A stretch of DNA of 64,000 nt from Draconibacterium aestuarii (GTDB lineage Bacteria; Bacteroidota; Bacteroidia; Bacteroidales; Prolixibacteraceae). The DNA is taken from contig JAPOHD010000027.1 in assembly GCA_026671195.1 (NCBI GenBank), forward strand, positions 1 through 64,000, in the 5' to 3' direction. Below, piece by piece: positions 17,605-25,304 of the stretch. Each line of letters starts with the position of its first letter. Positions within the stretch are counted from its first letter, which is position 1. A model generated the notes under the pieces. It saw nothing but the letters and a program-made list of their open reading frames with translations, was not told where the DNA came from and made no database searches. The position numbers and the translations under genes are program-made.

Positions 17605-18756
17605 CTATATATCCAGTAAGGTCAGTAAATTTTCAACAAACACCTCCCACGAATACTTCTTCTTTTCTTCAGCAGCATTTGTGCTGAATTCCTGTTCTTT
17701 GTTCAGTGTATAAAATTTGTAAATCGCTTCTGTTATTTCCTCTTTGTCGGTGTTTACCACGTACCCCACTTTGTTGTCGGGAATCAATTCAGACAATCCT
17801 CCTACATTGGTTGTAATCATGGGTTTGTTAAAGTGGTAGGCCACCTGGGTAATTCCACTTTGCGTAGCCGATTTATAGGGTTGAACTACCACATCTGAGG
17901 CACAAAAATATTTGTGGACATCAGTATTGGCAATAAAATCAGTCCTCAGTTCGATGTGCTCTTCCAGATCATTCTTTTTAATAATCTCAAGGTATTTATC
18001 AGGTTTGGCATAAAATTCTCCTGCGACTAACAGTTTCACCGGAAGTTCACGAAGTTTGCGGTCAGCAAAAGCTTCTAACAGAATATCCAACCCTTTGTAA
18101 TCGCGAATAAAACCAAAAAACAGAATGTAATTTGTATTCTTGTCAAGATCAAGTTGTTCTTTTGCTGTTTCTTTGGGAATAATTGCTCCAAAGTTATCGT
18201 AAAGTGGATGAGGAGTATATTTGCGAGGTTTTTGCGTATCGAACTGACTCAAGTCATTCAAAACACTTTTGGACATTGTAATAAAAGCATCCACATTTTT
18301 TACGAAATACCTTGACAGCAATGTGTCTCCTGGTTTTTTCTCATGTGGAATCACATTATCGGTTATGGCAATTACCTTTGTTTTCTTATTTTTCCTTACA
18401 AATTTTGCAATCGTTCCCAGGCATGGAGCCATAAATGGTATCCAGTACCGCAGTATTACCAAATCAGGTGCCAGCTTTTTAAGGTATCGGCCAACTTTTA
18501 TCCAGTTAAAAGGATTTATAGAATTTACCAGTACTTCAATATCCAGTCCTTCGGGTGGAGCTTCATCCGAGTATTGGGTTTTCCCTGGGAATAGTATGGA
18601 AGGGTACTGCAGGCTAAATGTGTAAATTTTTACCTCATCACCATTATCAATAAACGCTTTTGCCATTCTTTCGTTGAAGGTAGCAATACCTCCTCCTCTG
18701 AGGGGATAAGCAGAACCAACGATGGCTATCTTTCTTGGTTTTGGTGAGTCAGTCAT
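17605..18756 (-). CDS. GT4-type glycosyltransferase
   Basis: A 383-aa GT-B protein. The N-terminal motif IAIVGSAYPLRGGGIATFNE (residues 9-28) is the family 4 glycine-rich loop, NYILFFGFIRDYKGLDILLE marks the start of the donor domain, and QSGITQVAYHFNKPMITTNV (about 299-318) is the conserved C-terminal donor-binding segment. Donor and acceptor are unknown. It is seven bases downstream of the glyS-type gene and fourteen upstream of the other GT4 gene, so all three are probably co-transcribed; the tRNA synthetase link is likely incidental. Confidence 0.85.
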   Translation of the reverse strand: MTDSPKPRKIAIVGSAYPLRGGGIATFNERMAKAFIDNGDEVKIYTFSLQYPSILFPGKTQYSDEAPPEGLDIEVLVNSINPFNWIKVGRYLKKLAPDLVILRYWIPFMAPCLGTIAKFVRKNKKTKVIAITDNVIPHEKKPGDTLLSRYFVKNVDAFITMSKSVLNDLSQFDTQKPRKYTPHPLYDNFGAIIPKETAKEQLDLDKNTNYILFFGFIRDYKGLDILLEAFADRKLRELPVKLLVAGEFYAKPDKYLEIIKKNDLEEHIELRTDFIANTDVHKYFCASDVVVQPYKSATQSGITQVAYHFNKPMITTNVGGLSELIPDNKVGYVVNTDKEEITEAIYKFYTLNKEQEFSTNAAEEKKKYSWEVFVENLLTLLDI

Positions 18757-18763
18757 ATTGTTT

Positions 18764-20302
18764 TTAGTTCAATTTCCCAAACAATCCCTTAAAATTAACC
18801 TGTCCGCCAATAATATTTCCAAGGTCTGAAATCGCCACACGTTCCTGTTTCATGGTGTCGCGGTAACGGATGGTTACCGTGTTGTCTTCGGCCGACTGGT
18901 GATCAACCGTAACGCAGAACGGAGTACCTATGGCATCCTGTCGACGGTAACGTTTACCAATCGAATCTTTTTCGTCGTACTGGCAGTTGAAATCAAATTT
19001 CAGGCTGTCGATAATCTCGCGTGCTTTTTCAGGCAGACCGTCTTTTTTAACCAATGGAAGCACTGCGAGCTTAATCGGAGCCAATGGTGCCGGTAATTTT
19101 AATACAACGCGCGAATCTTTCTCCAGTTGTTCTTCGCAATACGAAGCTGCAACTACCTGTAAGAACATGCGGTCGACCCCGATTGAAGTCTCCACAACGT
19201 ATGGTACGTATGATTCATTCAGTTCCGGATCGAAATAACGGATTTTCTTACCTGAGTATTCTTCGTGTTGCGAAAGGTCGAAATCAGTACGCGAGTGAAT
19301 ACCCTCCACCTCTTTAAATCCAAACGGGAATTTGTATTCCACATCAACAGCAGCATTGGCGTAGTGCGCCAGTTTTTCGTGCTCGTGGAAACGGTAGTTT
19401 TCGTCGCCAAAACCAAGTGCACGGTGCCAGGCGATACGTGTGTCTTTCCATTTGTTGAACCAGTCTAACTCGGTGCCGGGACGAACAAAAAATTGCATTT
19501 CCATTTGTTCGAACTCGCGCATGCGGAAAATAAACTGACGGGCAACAATTTCGTTACGGAAGGCTTTCCCAATTTGTGCAATTCCAAAAGGAATTTTCAT
19601 ACGACCGGTTTTCTGCACATTCAGGTAGTTTACAAAAATACCTTGCGCAGTTTCAGGGCGAAGGAAAATTTTTGAAGCACCATCCGCAGTTGATCCCATT
19701 TCGGTAGAAAACATCAGGTTAAACTGACGAACATCGGTCCAGTTGCGTGAACCCGAAATAGGACACACAATTTCCTGGTCGATTATAATTTGTTTTAATT
19801 CTTCCAGATTGCTGTCGTTAAGCGCTTTTGCAAAACGGGCATGCAATTCGTCGTATTTTTGTTTGTTTGCTAAAACACGTGGATTGGTTTCTCTGAATTG
19901 TTGTTCGTCGAAGGCATCGCCAAAACGTTTTTTTGCTTTGGCCACTTCCTTATTCATTTTCTCCTCGAATTTGCCTAGCTGGTCTTCTATTAGTACATCG
20001 GCACGGTAGCGTTTTTTCGAGTCTTTGTTATCGATTAACGGATCGTTAAAAGCATCAACGTGGCCCGAAGCTTTCCAAATGGTTGGGTGCATAAATATGG
20101 CAGAGTCTAATCCAACCACATTTTCGTGAAGCAGAACCATGCTGTCCCACCAGTATTTTTTTATGTTGTTTTTGAGTTCAACACCCATTTGACCGTAGTC
20201 ATACACTGCTCCAAGCCCGTCGTAAATTTCGCTCGATTGAAAAACAAAACCATATTCTTTGCAATGCGCTACCAGTTTCTTGAAAATATCTTCTTGTGCC
20301 AT
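18764..20302 (-). CDS. Glycyl-tRNA synthetase (single-chain, eukaryote/archaeal type)
   Basis: Class II aminoacyl-tRNA synthetase that charges tRNA-Gly. All class II signatures are visible: motif 1 around MHPTIWKASGHVDAF (71-85), LRPETAQGIFVNY (214-226), motif 2 FRNEIVARQFIFRMREFEQM (248-267), and motif 3 ETSIGVDRMFLQ (371-382). The anticodon-binding domain occupies about 410-512 (PIKLAVLPLVKK onward). At 512 aa it is the homodimeric form usual in Bacteroidota, not the alpha2beta2 GlyQ/GlyS type. The start at 20302 is the only sensible ATG. It heads the minus-strand group with the two glycosyltransferases. Confidence 0.95.
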   Translation of the reverse strand: MAQEDIFKKLVAHCKEYGFVFQSSEIYDGLGAVYDYGQMGVELKNNIKKYWWDSMVLLHENVVGLDSAIFMHPTIWKASGHVDAFNDPLIDNKDSKKRYRADVLIEDQLGKFEEKMNKEVAKAKKRFGDAFDEQQFRETNPRVLANKQKYDELHARFAKALNDSNLEELKQIIIDQEIVCPISGSRNWTDVRQFNLMFSTEMGSTADGASKIFLRPETAQGIFVNYLNVQKTGRMKIPFGIAQIGKAFRNEIVARQFIFRMREFEQMEMQFFVRPGTELDWFNKWKDTRIAWHRALGFGDENYRFHEHEKLAHYANAAVDVEYKFPFGFKEVEGIHSRTDFDLSQHEEYSGKKIRYFDPELNESYVPYVVETSIGVDRMFLQVVAASYCEEQLEKDSRVVLKLPAPLAPIKLAVLPLVKKDGLPEKAREIIDSLKFDFNCQYDEKDSIGKRYRRQDAIGTPFCVTVDHQSAEDNTVTIRYRDTMKQERVAISDLGNIIGGQVNFKGLFGKLN

Positions 20303-20603
20303 CTGTAATTAATTATCTAAATTGAATGAAGCACAAATGTACATGATTTTTTTTTATTTGAAATTTGACGTTTTGAAATAAAAGAAAATCATGGGAAAGC
20401 GCAGCGGTTCTTAACTTTTGAATAAATTTTACATTCTGATTTTTGTAAAATTTATTCAATCTGTATAAAAAAATAGGATAAAATTCTAAAGTTCAGGGAT
20501 GAGAGTTCAAAGTTTAAAGTAAGGCGTTCAAAGTTTAAGGTTTACGTTATTAAGGTAATGAGTTTTTTGCCGATGAGTAATAAAAGATTAGTAGTTCCCG
20601 TAT

Positions 20604-20818
20604 CACTGTTGTCCGGTAAAAAAAGTATTGATTATGAACAGATCCTTCGCTTCATTTCATTACGCTCAGGATGACAGGGGGTTACTATTGGCCGGGCTTT
20701 TGGGATGGGTTGGTTTGCGGCAAAACCGCAAACCAACCCATCCCAAAGGTTAAAGTCCGCAAAAGCTTGTCATCCCGAGTAAAGCGAGGGATCTTTTTGA
20801 TGTTAACCGGACACCAAT
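20604..20818. repeat. Nested inverted repeat, REP/REPIN- or MITE-like element
   Basis: The centre is a perfect 22-bp stem: 20699-20720 (TTTGGGATGGGTTGG...) pairs with 20726-20747 around the five-base loop CAAAA. Outside it a second imperfect pair is formed by GATCCTTCGCTTC...CTCAGGATGACAG (20641-20677) and GTCATCCCGAGTAAAGCGAG...GATC (20769-20793). The outermost pair is TTGTCCGGTAA (20609-20619) against TTAACCGGACACCAA (20803-20817). The middle arms are of a type widely scattered between genes in many bacterial genomes (prior knowledge). It encodes nothing. The transposase remnant at the left of the window is of the class that moves such elements. Confidence 0.75.
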
Positions 20819-20862
20819 GTTTCCTTATATGAATATACGTATTCGGTCATATCCTTTATTTA

Positions 20863-20890
20863 CACGTCATGCTGAAACAAGTTCAGGGTG
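20863..20890. repeat. REP-like palindrome, second type
   Basis: CACGTCATGCTGAAACAAG followed by TTCAGGGTG. The core CTGAAaCaaGTTCAG is a near-palindrome. CGTCATGCTGAA...TTCAG words are frequent as intergenic repeats in Bacteroidota (prior knowledge). It lies 45 bases to the right of the larger nested repeat. Confidence 0.5.
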
Positions 20891-20989
20891 CCGTTCTTTA
20901 TGATGCATAACGGACATTCAATTCCGCAGTAAGGATGGTGGAATTTGAGGGGCAATCTTCTAACTTCTGACTTCGTGCTTCCCACTTGT

Positions 20990-21265
20990 TTAATCCACTT
21001 CTTCAAAATCAACGTATTCTTCATTGTTTTGAGATGAAGAATTGTTGTTTTTTCGATTTTTCTCAATAGTAACTTCTCCTTCAGGCCGTTTAGGGTGTTG
21101 TTGCCTTTGCTGTTCTTGCATTTTTTGTTGCATGTTTTTTATTCCCTTATCAATAAGCAAGGGCATAATATAACGCGAAATAAATTTGATGCCGAAATAG
21201 ATGATTGCAATAATAACGAGGGTTCGCAAAAATCCAACAATATAGAGTGTAATAAATAATGTCAT
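20990..21265 (-). CDS. DUF4834 family small membrane protein
   Basis: About 91 aa from the ATG at 21265: one N-terminal hydrophobic helix (TLYIVGFLRTLVIIAIIYFG), a short amphipathic part, a Gln/Arg-rich linker (MQQKMQEQQRQQ) and an acidic end EYVDFEEVD. This is the pattern of DUF4834, a Bacteroidota family of unknown function, where the C-terminal Y-[IV]-D-[FY]-E-E is the most conserved part. The upstream ATG at 21313 would place charged residues and part of the neighbouring coding sequence before the helix and is less likely. It starts five bases after the DUF5723 gene ends, so the two are likely co-transcribed. Confidence 0.75.
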   Translation of the reverse strand: MTLFITLYIVGFLRTLVIIAIIYFGIKFISRYIMPLLIDKGIKNMQQKMQEQQRQQHPKRPEGEVTIEKNRKNNNSSSQNNEEYVDFEEVD

Positions 21266-21270
21266 GTTTT

Positions 21271-22635
21271 CTAGTTTTCTGCGGTGGAAAATAAAAAGTT
21301 CACACCAAAGCACAAATTTAAATTTTTTGCTGAAGATGGTTGCACAAGCTCTAAAAAATTATTGGTTGTTAAAAAGTACTGTACGGATTTACCTGTATAA
21401 CTTGCTCCTATTCCCGGAAACATTTGCTTAAAATTATAAAAATTAAGCGTGCCTGCCACTTCAAAATTTTGTGCGGGTTTGTAGTATATAAATCCGCTTA
21501 AAAAACCTGCGCTTTGGCTTTTATAATACGTGAAGTGGTTCGATATTCCCATTTGTAACCGATTGGGGAGCTTGTATCTCAGCATAACGTTAACCTGAAG
21601 GGGAAGGGTTGTTACAAGTCCGTTCTGTAAATTGTTAACCGTTGTAATATGGGGAACGGAATCAGAAAATGCCGCTAAGGCTTCAGCCGGTGACCAATAA
21701 TCTGGTTCGTCGGGATTGCTTGACTGGTACAAATCCTTTTCTTTAAAATGCATGGATCCGGTGTATTCTACGTTGTAGGTTTTATGCCTGAGCCTTGTAA
21801 AGCCGATGTCGAGGATTGATACCGCAAATTCGGTTGCTTTGTTTGGATTATAGACCAGTCCAAGGTCAATACCGGCTCCCATATTTCTGAAATTAAGAAA
21901 ATAATCAGTGGGTTTAATATCGGGTTTTATTGTTTCAGTTTCATTTTCTTCGTCGATTACTACTTTTAACGGGCCTGAAACTGTATAGTTTCCTTTGGGA
22001 TTGATTACAAGCATTTCCGATTCAGCAAGCGTTTCAACTTTATAGTAGGCTTTTTCAATGCCGTAATAAAATTTGCTGAAGAGTATTTTGGGACGAACAC
22101 CAACCTGTAAATTCTTTATAATCTGCGTTGAATAGCCCAGGGTTATTTCACGATAATACTGTGAGGAAAACGAAAGTGGACCAAGATCCTCATTTTTGCC
22201 ATAATAGGGTCTTAGGCCCTGGGCGATGAAATTTACTATTTCATTATCGAAGTTTATCTCTCCAATAGTTTTTTCTGAAACAGAGAAGCTAAATGTGCCT
22301 GAATTATTTTTGAAGCCCAGATAAAAGAATGGAATATGGGCGGCAAAAAATGCGTTGCCCGGTTCGTTTAATGTATTGTAAAAATCGTTTGTAAAATTGT
22401 CGGTGGTAAGATTACTAATGGAGAAATTTGATTCCCAATTAACAGTTGTCCCCGCCAAAATGGGCAAGCCAACAATTAGTTTATTGCTAGTGTTTTGAAA
22501 CGCCGGGTTAATTCGCGATGATTGACTGACATCTGATAAAAATTGCAGCGGATTTCCATCCTGGGGAAGTGCCGGTACAACTAAGGACGTAAATACCAGC
22601 CAAAGGCCTAATTTTTTGAAAATAAAATCCTGCAT
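21271..22635 (-). CDS. DUF5723-like outer-membrane protein
   Basis: A 454-aa protein with a signal peptide (FKKLGLWLVFTSLVVPALPQ, cleavage near residue 25), then alternating polar/hydrophobic strands. It has NPAF and SRINPAFQN near the N-terminus, VGVRPKILF in the middle, and IYYKPAQNFEVAGTLNFYNF near the end. NPA(F/Y) after the signal peptide and the length match the DUF5723/PorP-type outer-membrane barrels of Bacteroidota. The function is unknown. It precedes the DUF4834 gene by five bases. Confidence 0.7.
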   Translation of the reverse strand: MQDFIFKKLGLWLVFTSLVVPALPQDGNPLQFLSDVSQSSRINPAFQNTSNKLIVGLPILAGTTVNWESNFSISNLTTDNFTNDFYNTLNEPGNAFFAAHIPFFYLGFKNNSGTFSFSVSEKTIGEINFDNEIVNFIAQGLRPYYGKNEDLGPLSFSSQYYREITLGYSTQIIKNLQVGVRPKILFSKFYYGIEKAYYKVETLAESEMLVINPKGNYTVSGPLKVVIDEENETETIKPDIKPTDYFLNFRNMGAGIDLGLVYNPNKATEFAVSILDIGFTRLRHKTYNVEYTGSMHFKEKDLYQSSNPDEPDYWSPAEALAAFSDSVPHITTVNNLQNGLVTTLPLQVNVMLRYKLPNRLQMGISNHFTYYKSQSAGFLSGFIYYKPAQNFEVAGTLNFYNFKQMFPGIGASYTGKSVQYFLTTNNFLELVQPSSAKNLNLCFGVNFLFSTAEN

Positions 22636-22690
22636 ACGGTGCTAGTAAGCACAAATTTACATTTTATAATGAATTGATATTAACCGGGTA

Positions 22691-22718
22691 CAAAAAAAGG
22701 CGGTGAAAACCGCCTTAA
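22691..22718 (-). terminator. Rho-independent terminator after the first GIN-domain gene
   Basis: On the minus strand AAGGCGG, loop TTTTCA, CCGCCTT runs directly into seven T residues. It lies 16 bases after the stop of the gene ending at 22734. Confidence 0.85.
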
Positions 22719-22733
22719 TCGAAAAAATAAAAT

Positions 22734-23444
22734 CTATTTATGACGAACATCGCCACCGCTCGATTCGTCGGTGTCGCGAATTTGTGGATTTCCATAATAT
22801 TTGATGTCTGATCCGCTGCTGGCACGGGCGTAAAGCTCGTCTGTAATGGTTGCTGTAATGTCTGATCCGCTACTGGCACTGAGTTTGCCAATTTTTGCTT
22901 CAAGATCTTTTGCCTTAATATCGGAGCCGCTGCTGCTCTCTGCTTTAAACGTTTTCGCTTTCCCGCTAATTGTTGCATCGGAGCCACTGCTTGTGTCTAC
23001 CGACAGGTTTTTGTAAAAAATATCGAGCACTACATCGCTGCCGCTGCTGGCTTTTACTGCGAGACTTTCTCCTTTAATTGTGTTTTCTGTTCTTACATCA
23101 GCGCCCGAAGAGGCATGTAAAGCCACCAGTTCATTAACGGTAACATAGGCTTTTCGTGTTTGGTTGCCACCCCAGTTAAACCAGTTATTTTTTTTCATAT
23201 AAATATGAAGTGTTCCGTCTTTAACTTCGGTTTTTAAGTTGTCAATAATGTCGTCGTCGGCAACAATTTTTACTTCTTCCGAACTTCCCATTTTTAAGTA
23301 CAGATCAATTCCTGTTGAAACCTTAATGGCGTTAAAACCTTCAACTTTTCTTACTTGTGTTTCGTCGCTGTTTCCGGCAATTGCGTTATTTACTCCAACT
23401 ATTAGTGCCAGAGTTAGAATAATCAGGCTTTTAAATGTTTTCAT
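22734..23444 (-). CDS. Secreted GIN-domain (DUF2807) protein
   Basis: A 236-aa protein with a signal peptide (residues 1-23, ...VGVNNAIA) and a head-GIN domain over the rest. The start of the mature part (VRKVEGFNAIKVSTGIDLYL) is the family signature. The C-terminal half shows six or seven copies of a [S/A]-S-S-G-[S/A]-D turn at about 20-residue spacing (ASSGADV, ASSGSDV, TSSGSDA, SSSGSDI, ASSGSDI, ASSGSDI, ESSGGDV), as expected for a right-handed beta-helix with Ser/Gly/Asp turns. Function is unproven; adhesion or cell-surface binding is speculation. A paralogue lies 200 bases upstream in the same orientation. Confidence 0.85.
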   Translation of the reverse strand: MKTFKSLIILTLALIVGVNNAIAGNSDETQVRKVEGFNAIKVSTGIDLYLKMGSSEEVKIVADDDIIDNLKTEVKDGTLHIYMKKNNWFNWGGNQTRKAYVTVNELVALHASSGADVRTENTIKGESLAVKASSGSDVVLDIFYKNLSVDTSSGSDATISGKAKTFKAESSSGSDIKAKDLEAKIGKLSASSGSDITATITDELYARASSGSDIKYYGNPQIRDTDESSGGDVRHK

Positions 23445-23644
23445 TTGTTTGTATTTTTTTATTTAAGTGGTCACTCATTCAGCTTCACGTGGGCGTAATC
23501 AATTTTGAGTATGATTGCCTTGTGCAGGCTCGCTTTGTTTCTCCATGGCTATTTTTAATTCTTTGTAATGACGAAAGAATTATACGGAAGTTACAATTGG
23601 TCATTGCTAAATTTAGTTTCTGCAACGTTTAACCGTTGAGTTTC

Positions 23645-24361
23645 TCAGTTTTTATTAATCACATTTCCACCCGAAGATTTCTCAATTTCTGTATTTTCTG
23701 GTTTTCCATAGTAAAAAATGTTACCTCCGCTACTTGCATGAGCGTTCAGGCTATTTTCTGTTGTAAGCCAGATGTTTGCACCACTGCTGGCTTTTGCCTT
23801 GCCGTTTTGCGTGGTAAGTTTGGTGGCTTTAATATTCGATCCCGAGCTTACTTTGCCCTCAAAACTTTTAGCCTCTCCGTACAATGATATATTGGATCCT
23901 GCATTTGCTGATACAACTAACTTTTTTGTGTTGATGTCTAGTGAGATATTGCTGCCTGCCGACGCGGAAATCTCCAGCTCGTCGGTATTAATAGTGGTTT
24001 CCGAATAAATATTACTTCCTGCAAACGATTTCAGCATAACCAAATTTGGAGTTGTTATATACACTTTTTTCTCAGTTGCATTACGAATAGTGCTTTTGGT
24101 CGTAATTTCCAGAACTCCTCCGTTAGTATCTGTTTCTATAACTTCCAAAAGATTTTCATCGGCTTTTACTGTAATTTTGGTTGGTTCGCCTTGCGAAATG
24201 TAAACGTTCATTCCGCGGCTTACCTTTATTTCGTCGAAATCTCCCACGTTTCGTATTTCCTGAACAACATTCCCGTTTCCTTTTATCGAAGGCGAAAAAA
24301 TGCACGAAGTGGAAAAAAAGGCCAGAAGAATGGCGGATAGAATGATAGCGCTTTGTTTCAT
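23645..24361 (-). CDS. GIN-domain (DUF2807) lipoprotein
   Basis: A 238-aa paralogue of the next gene downstream. The start is the ATG at 24361, because MKQSAIILSAILLAFFSTSC gives a proper lipobox with Cys20; the longer frame from 24415 would bury it. The GIN domain opens with VVQEIRNVGDFDEIKVSRGM, and the beta-helix turns here read SFAGSNI, ASAGSNI, ANAGSNI, VSSGSNI, ASSGANI, ASSGGNI, so Asn replaces most Asp of the paralogue. It is probably exported to the outer membrane. The 200-base gap to the paralogue holds a weak hairpin (23556-23582) without a T-run. Confidence 0.85.
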   Translation of the reverse strand: MKQSAIILSAILLAFFSTSCIFSPSIKGNGNVVQEIRNVGDFDEIKVSRGMNVYISQGEPTKITVKADENLLEVIETDTNGGVLEITTKSTIRNATEKKVYITTPNLVMLKSFAGSNIYSETTINTDELEISASAGSNISLDINTKKLVVSANAGSNISLYGEAKSFEGKVSSGSNIKATKLTTQNGKAKASSGANIWLTTENSLNAHASSGGNIFYYGKPENTEIEKSSGGNVINKN

Positions 24362-24472
24362 GATAACTGTATTAATTGTTTGGCTTATAATTTGGATACA
24401 AAGTATTGGAAACAATGTGGGGAATTAAAATTATTTCGTTAAAAGGCGGATATTCATCGGTGAATTGGCCAT

Positions 24473-24505
24473 AAAAAAGCCGGCAAAATGTTTTTGCCGG
24501 CTTTT
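24473..24505 (-). terminator. Terminator after the Spy/CpxP-like gene
   Basis: AAAAGCCGGCAAAA (24475-24488) pairs with TTTTTGCCGGCTTTT (24491-24505); on the minus strand the stem runs into a T-run. It lies 25 bases after the stop at 24530. Confidence 0.85.
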
Positions 24506-24529
24506 AGTTTTCTGTCTTTTAACAAATAT

Positions 24530-25039
24530 TTATGACCTTCCTCCCGAATAGTTTTTGTTTTCTCTTTCCATTCCCCTTCTGCCAAAATCACCATTTCTGT
24601 TTCCTTTTTTATTTCGCATGGCATCAAATTTTATAAGCTGTTCTTCGCTTAGCATCGAGCGTATTTCCTGGTGCTGCTTTGCCATTACTTTTTCAAGGTC
24701 AGCTTTTACTTTCGACATTTTATCAATGTTGTTGTTAATTGCTTTCATGTCGGCATTGTCGGCAGTAGTTAATGTTTGCTGTTTGGCCTTTAGCTCATTC
24801 AGCTCATTCCGTAAGGGTTTAATTTGTTTGGCTGTTTCCAAACGCAGTTCCTTCACTTTTGTAAGTTGCTCTTCTGTAAAGAAATTTTCGAAGCGGTCTT
24901 GCTTTGGAGTATTTTGTTTTTTCATCGCCAAATCTTTTTGCTCCGGATTATGTTGTACTGGCTTATGATTTTGTGCCATTGTTGTTGTCGAAATTGCCAA
25001 TGCTGCAATTAATACGATACTTAAAAATCTTGTTTTCAT
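24530..25039 (-). CDS. Spy/CpxP-like periplasmic protein
   Basis: A 169-aa protein with a signal peptide (MKTRFLSIVLIAALAISTTTMAQ, cleavage near residue 22). The mature part is a charged helical protein with two LTxxQ-like motifs, FTEEQLTKVKEL (about 54-65) and LSEEQLIKFDAM (about 129-140). LTxxQ motifs define the Spy/CpxP family of periplasmic stress chaperones and regulators. The C-terminus is Gly/Arg/Asn-rich (GNRNGDFGRRGMERENKN). It is monocistronic with its own terminator. A chaperone role is inferred from family; no two-component system is adjacent. Confidence 0.7.
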   Translation of the reverse strand: MKTRFLSIVLIAALAISTTTMAQNHKPVQHNPEQKDLAMKKQNTPKQDRFENFFTEEQLTKVKELRLETAKQIKPLRNELNELKAKQQTLTTADNADMKAINNNIDKMSKVKADLEKVMAKQHQEIRSMLSEEQLIKFDAMRNKKGNRNGDFGRRGMERENKNYSGGRS

Positions 25040-25247
25040 CTTTCTGTTGTTTTAATTGTTACTAAACTGAGGTTTTGACTGTGTGGAAAATTTAAGGTTT
25101 AATCGATTTTTACTTTTAACCTCCGTTAACTTTTTGCAATTTGGGTTCGAACAAATCAACATCGTATTATGTATTAAAATGGCGGGTTTAATATAAATTA
25201 ACGTAATGGATTTCGTTTGTGGGTGACATATATCAGGTAACTTTTTA

Positions 25248-25255
25248 TACTTTTG
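25248..25255 (+). promoter_or_regulatory. Candidate -7 promoter element of the S41 protease gene
   Basis: TACTTTTG fits TAnnTTTG, 50 bases before the ATG at 25305. The nearest TTTG (25216-25219) is 28 bases upstream of it, farther than the usual 19-21, so the -33 box is not convincing. Confidence 0.35.
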
Positions 25256-25304
25256 GCATTTCAAACTGATAGTTGTCAGAGAATTAATAAAGAAAAACAA
25301 GACA

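Larger units (their letters stand above)
20303..20989. other. Intergenic region packed with REP-like sequence
   Basis: No gene. From left to right: the glycyl-tRNA synthetase leader, a 13-base direct repeat GTTCAAAGTTTAA at 20505-20517 and 20526-20538 (21-base period), a large nested palindrome at 20604-20818, and a second palindrome type at 20863-20890. Bases 20891-20989 form the 3' flank of the DUF4834 gene, with no clear terminator. Confidence 0.7.

Noticed and set aside
23556-23582. Hairpin between the two GIN-domain genes as a terminator
   Set aside because: TAATTCTTT/AAAGAATTA pairs well, but no T-run follows on the transcribed minus strand.
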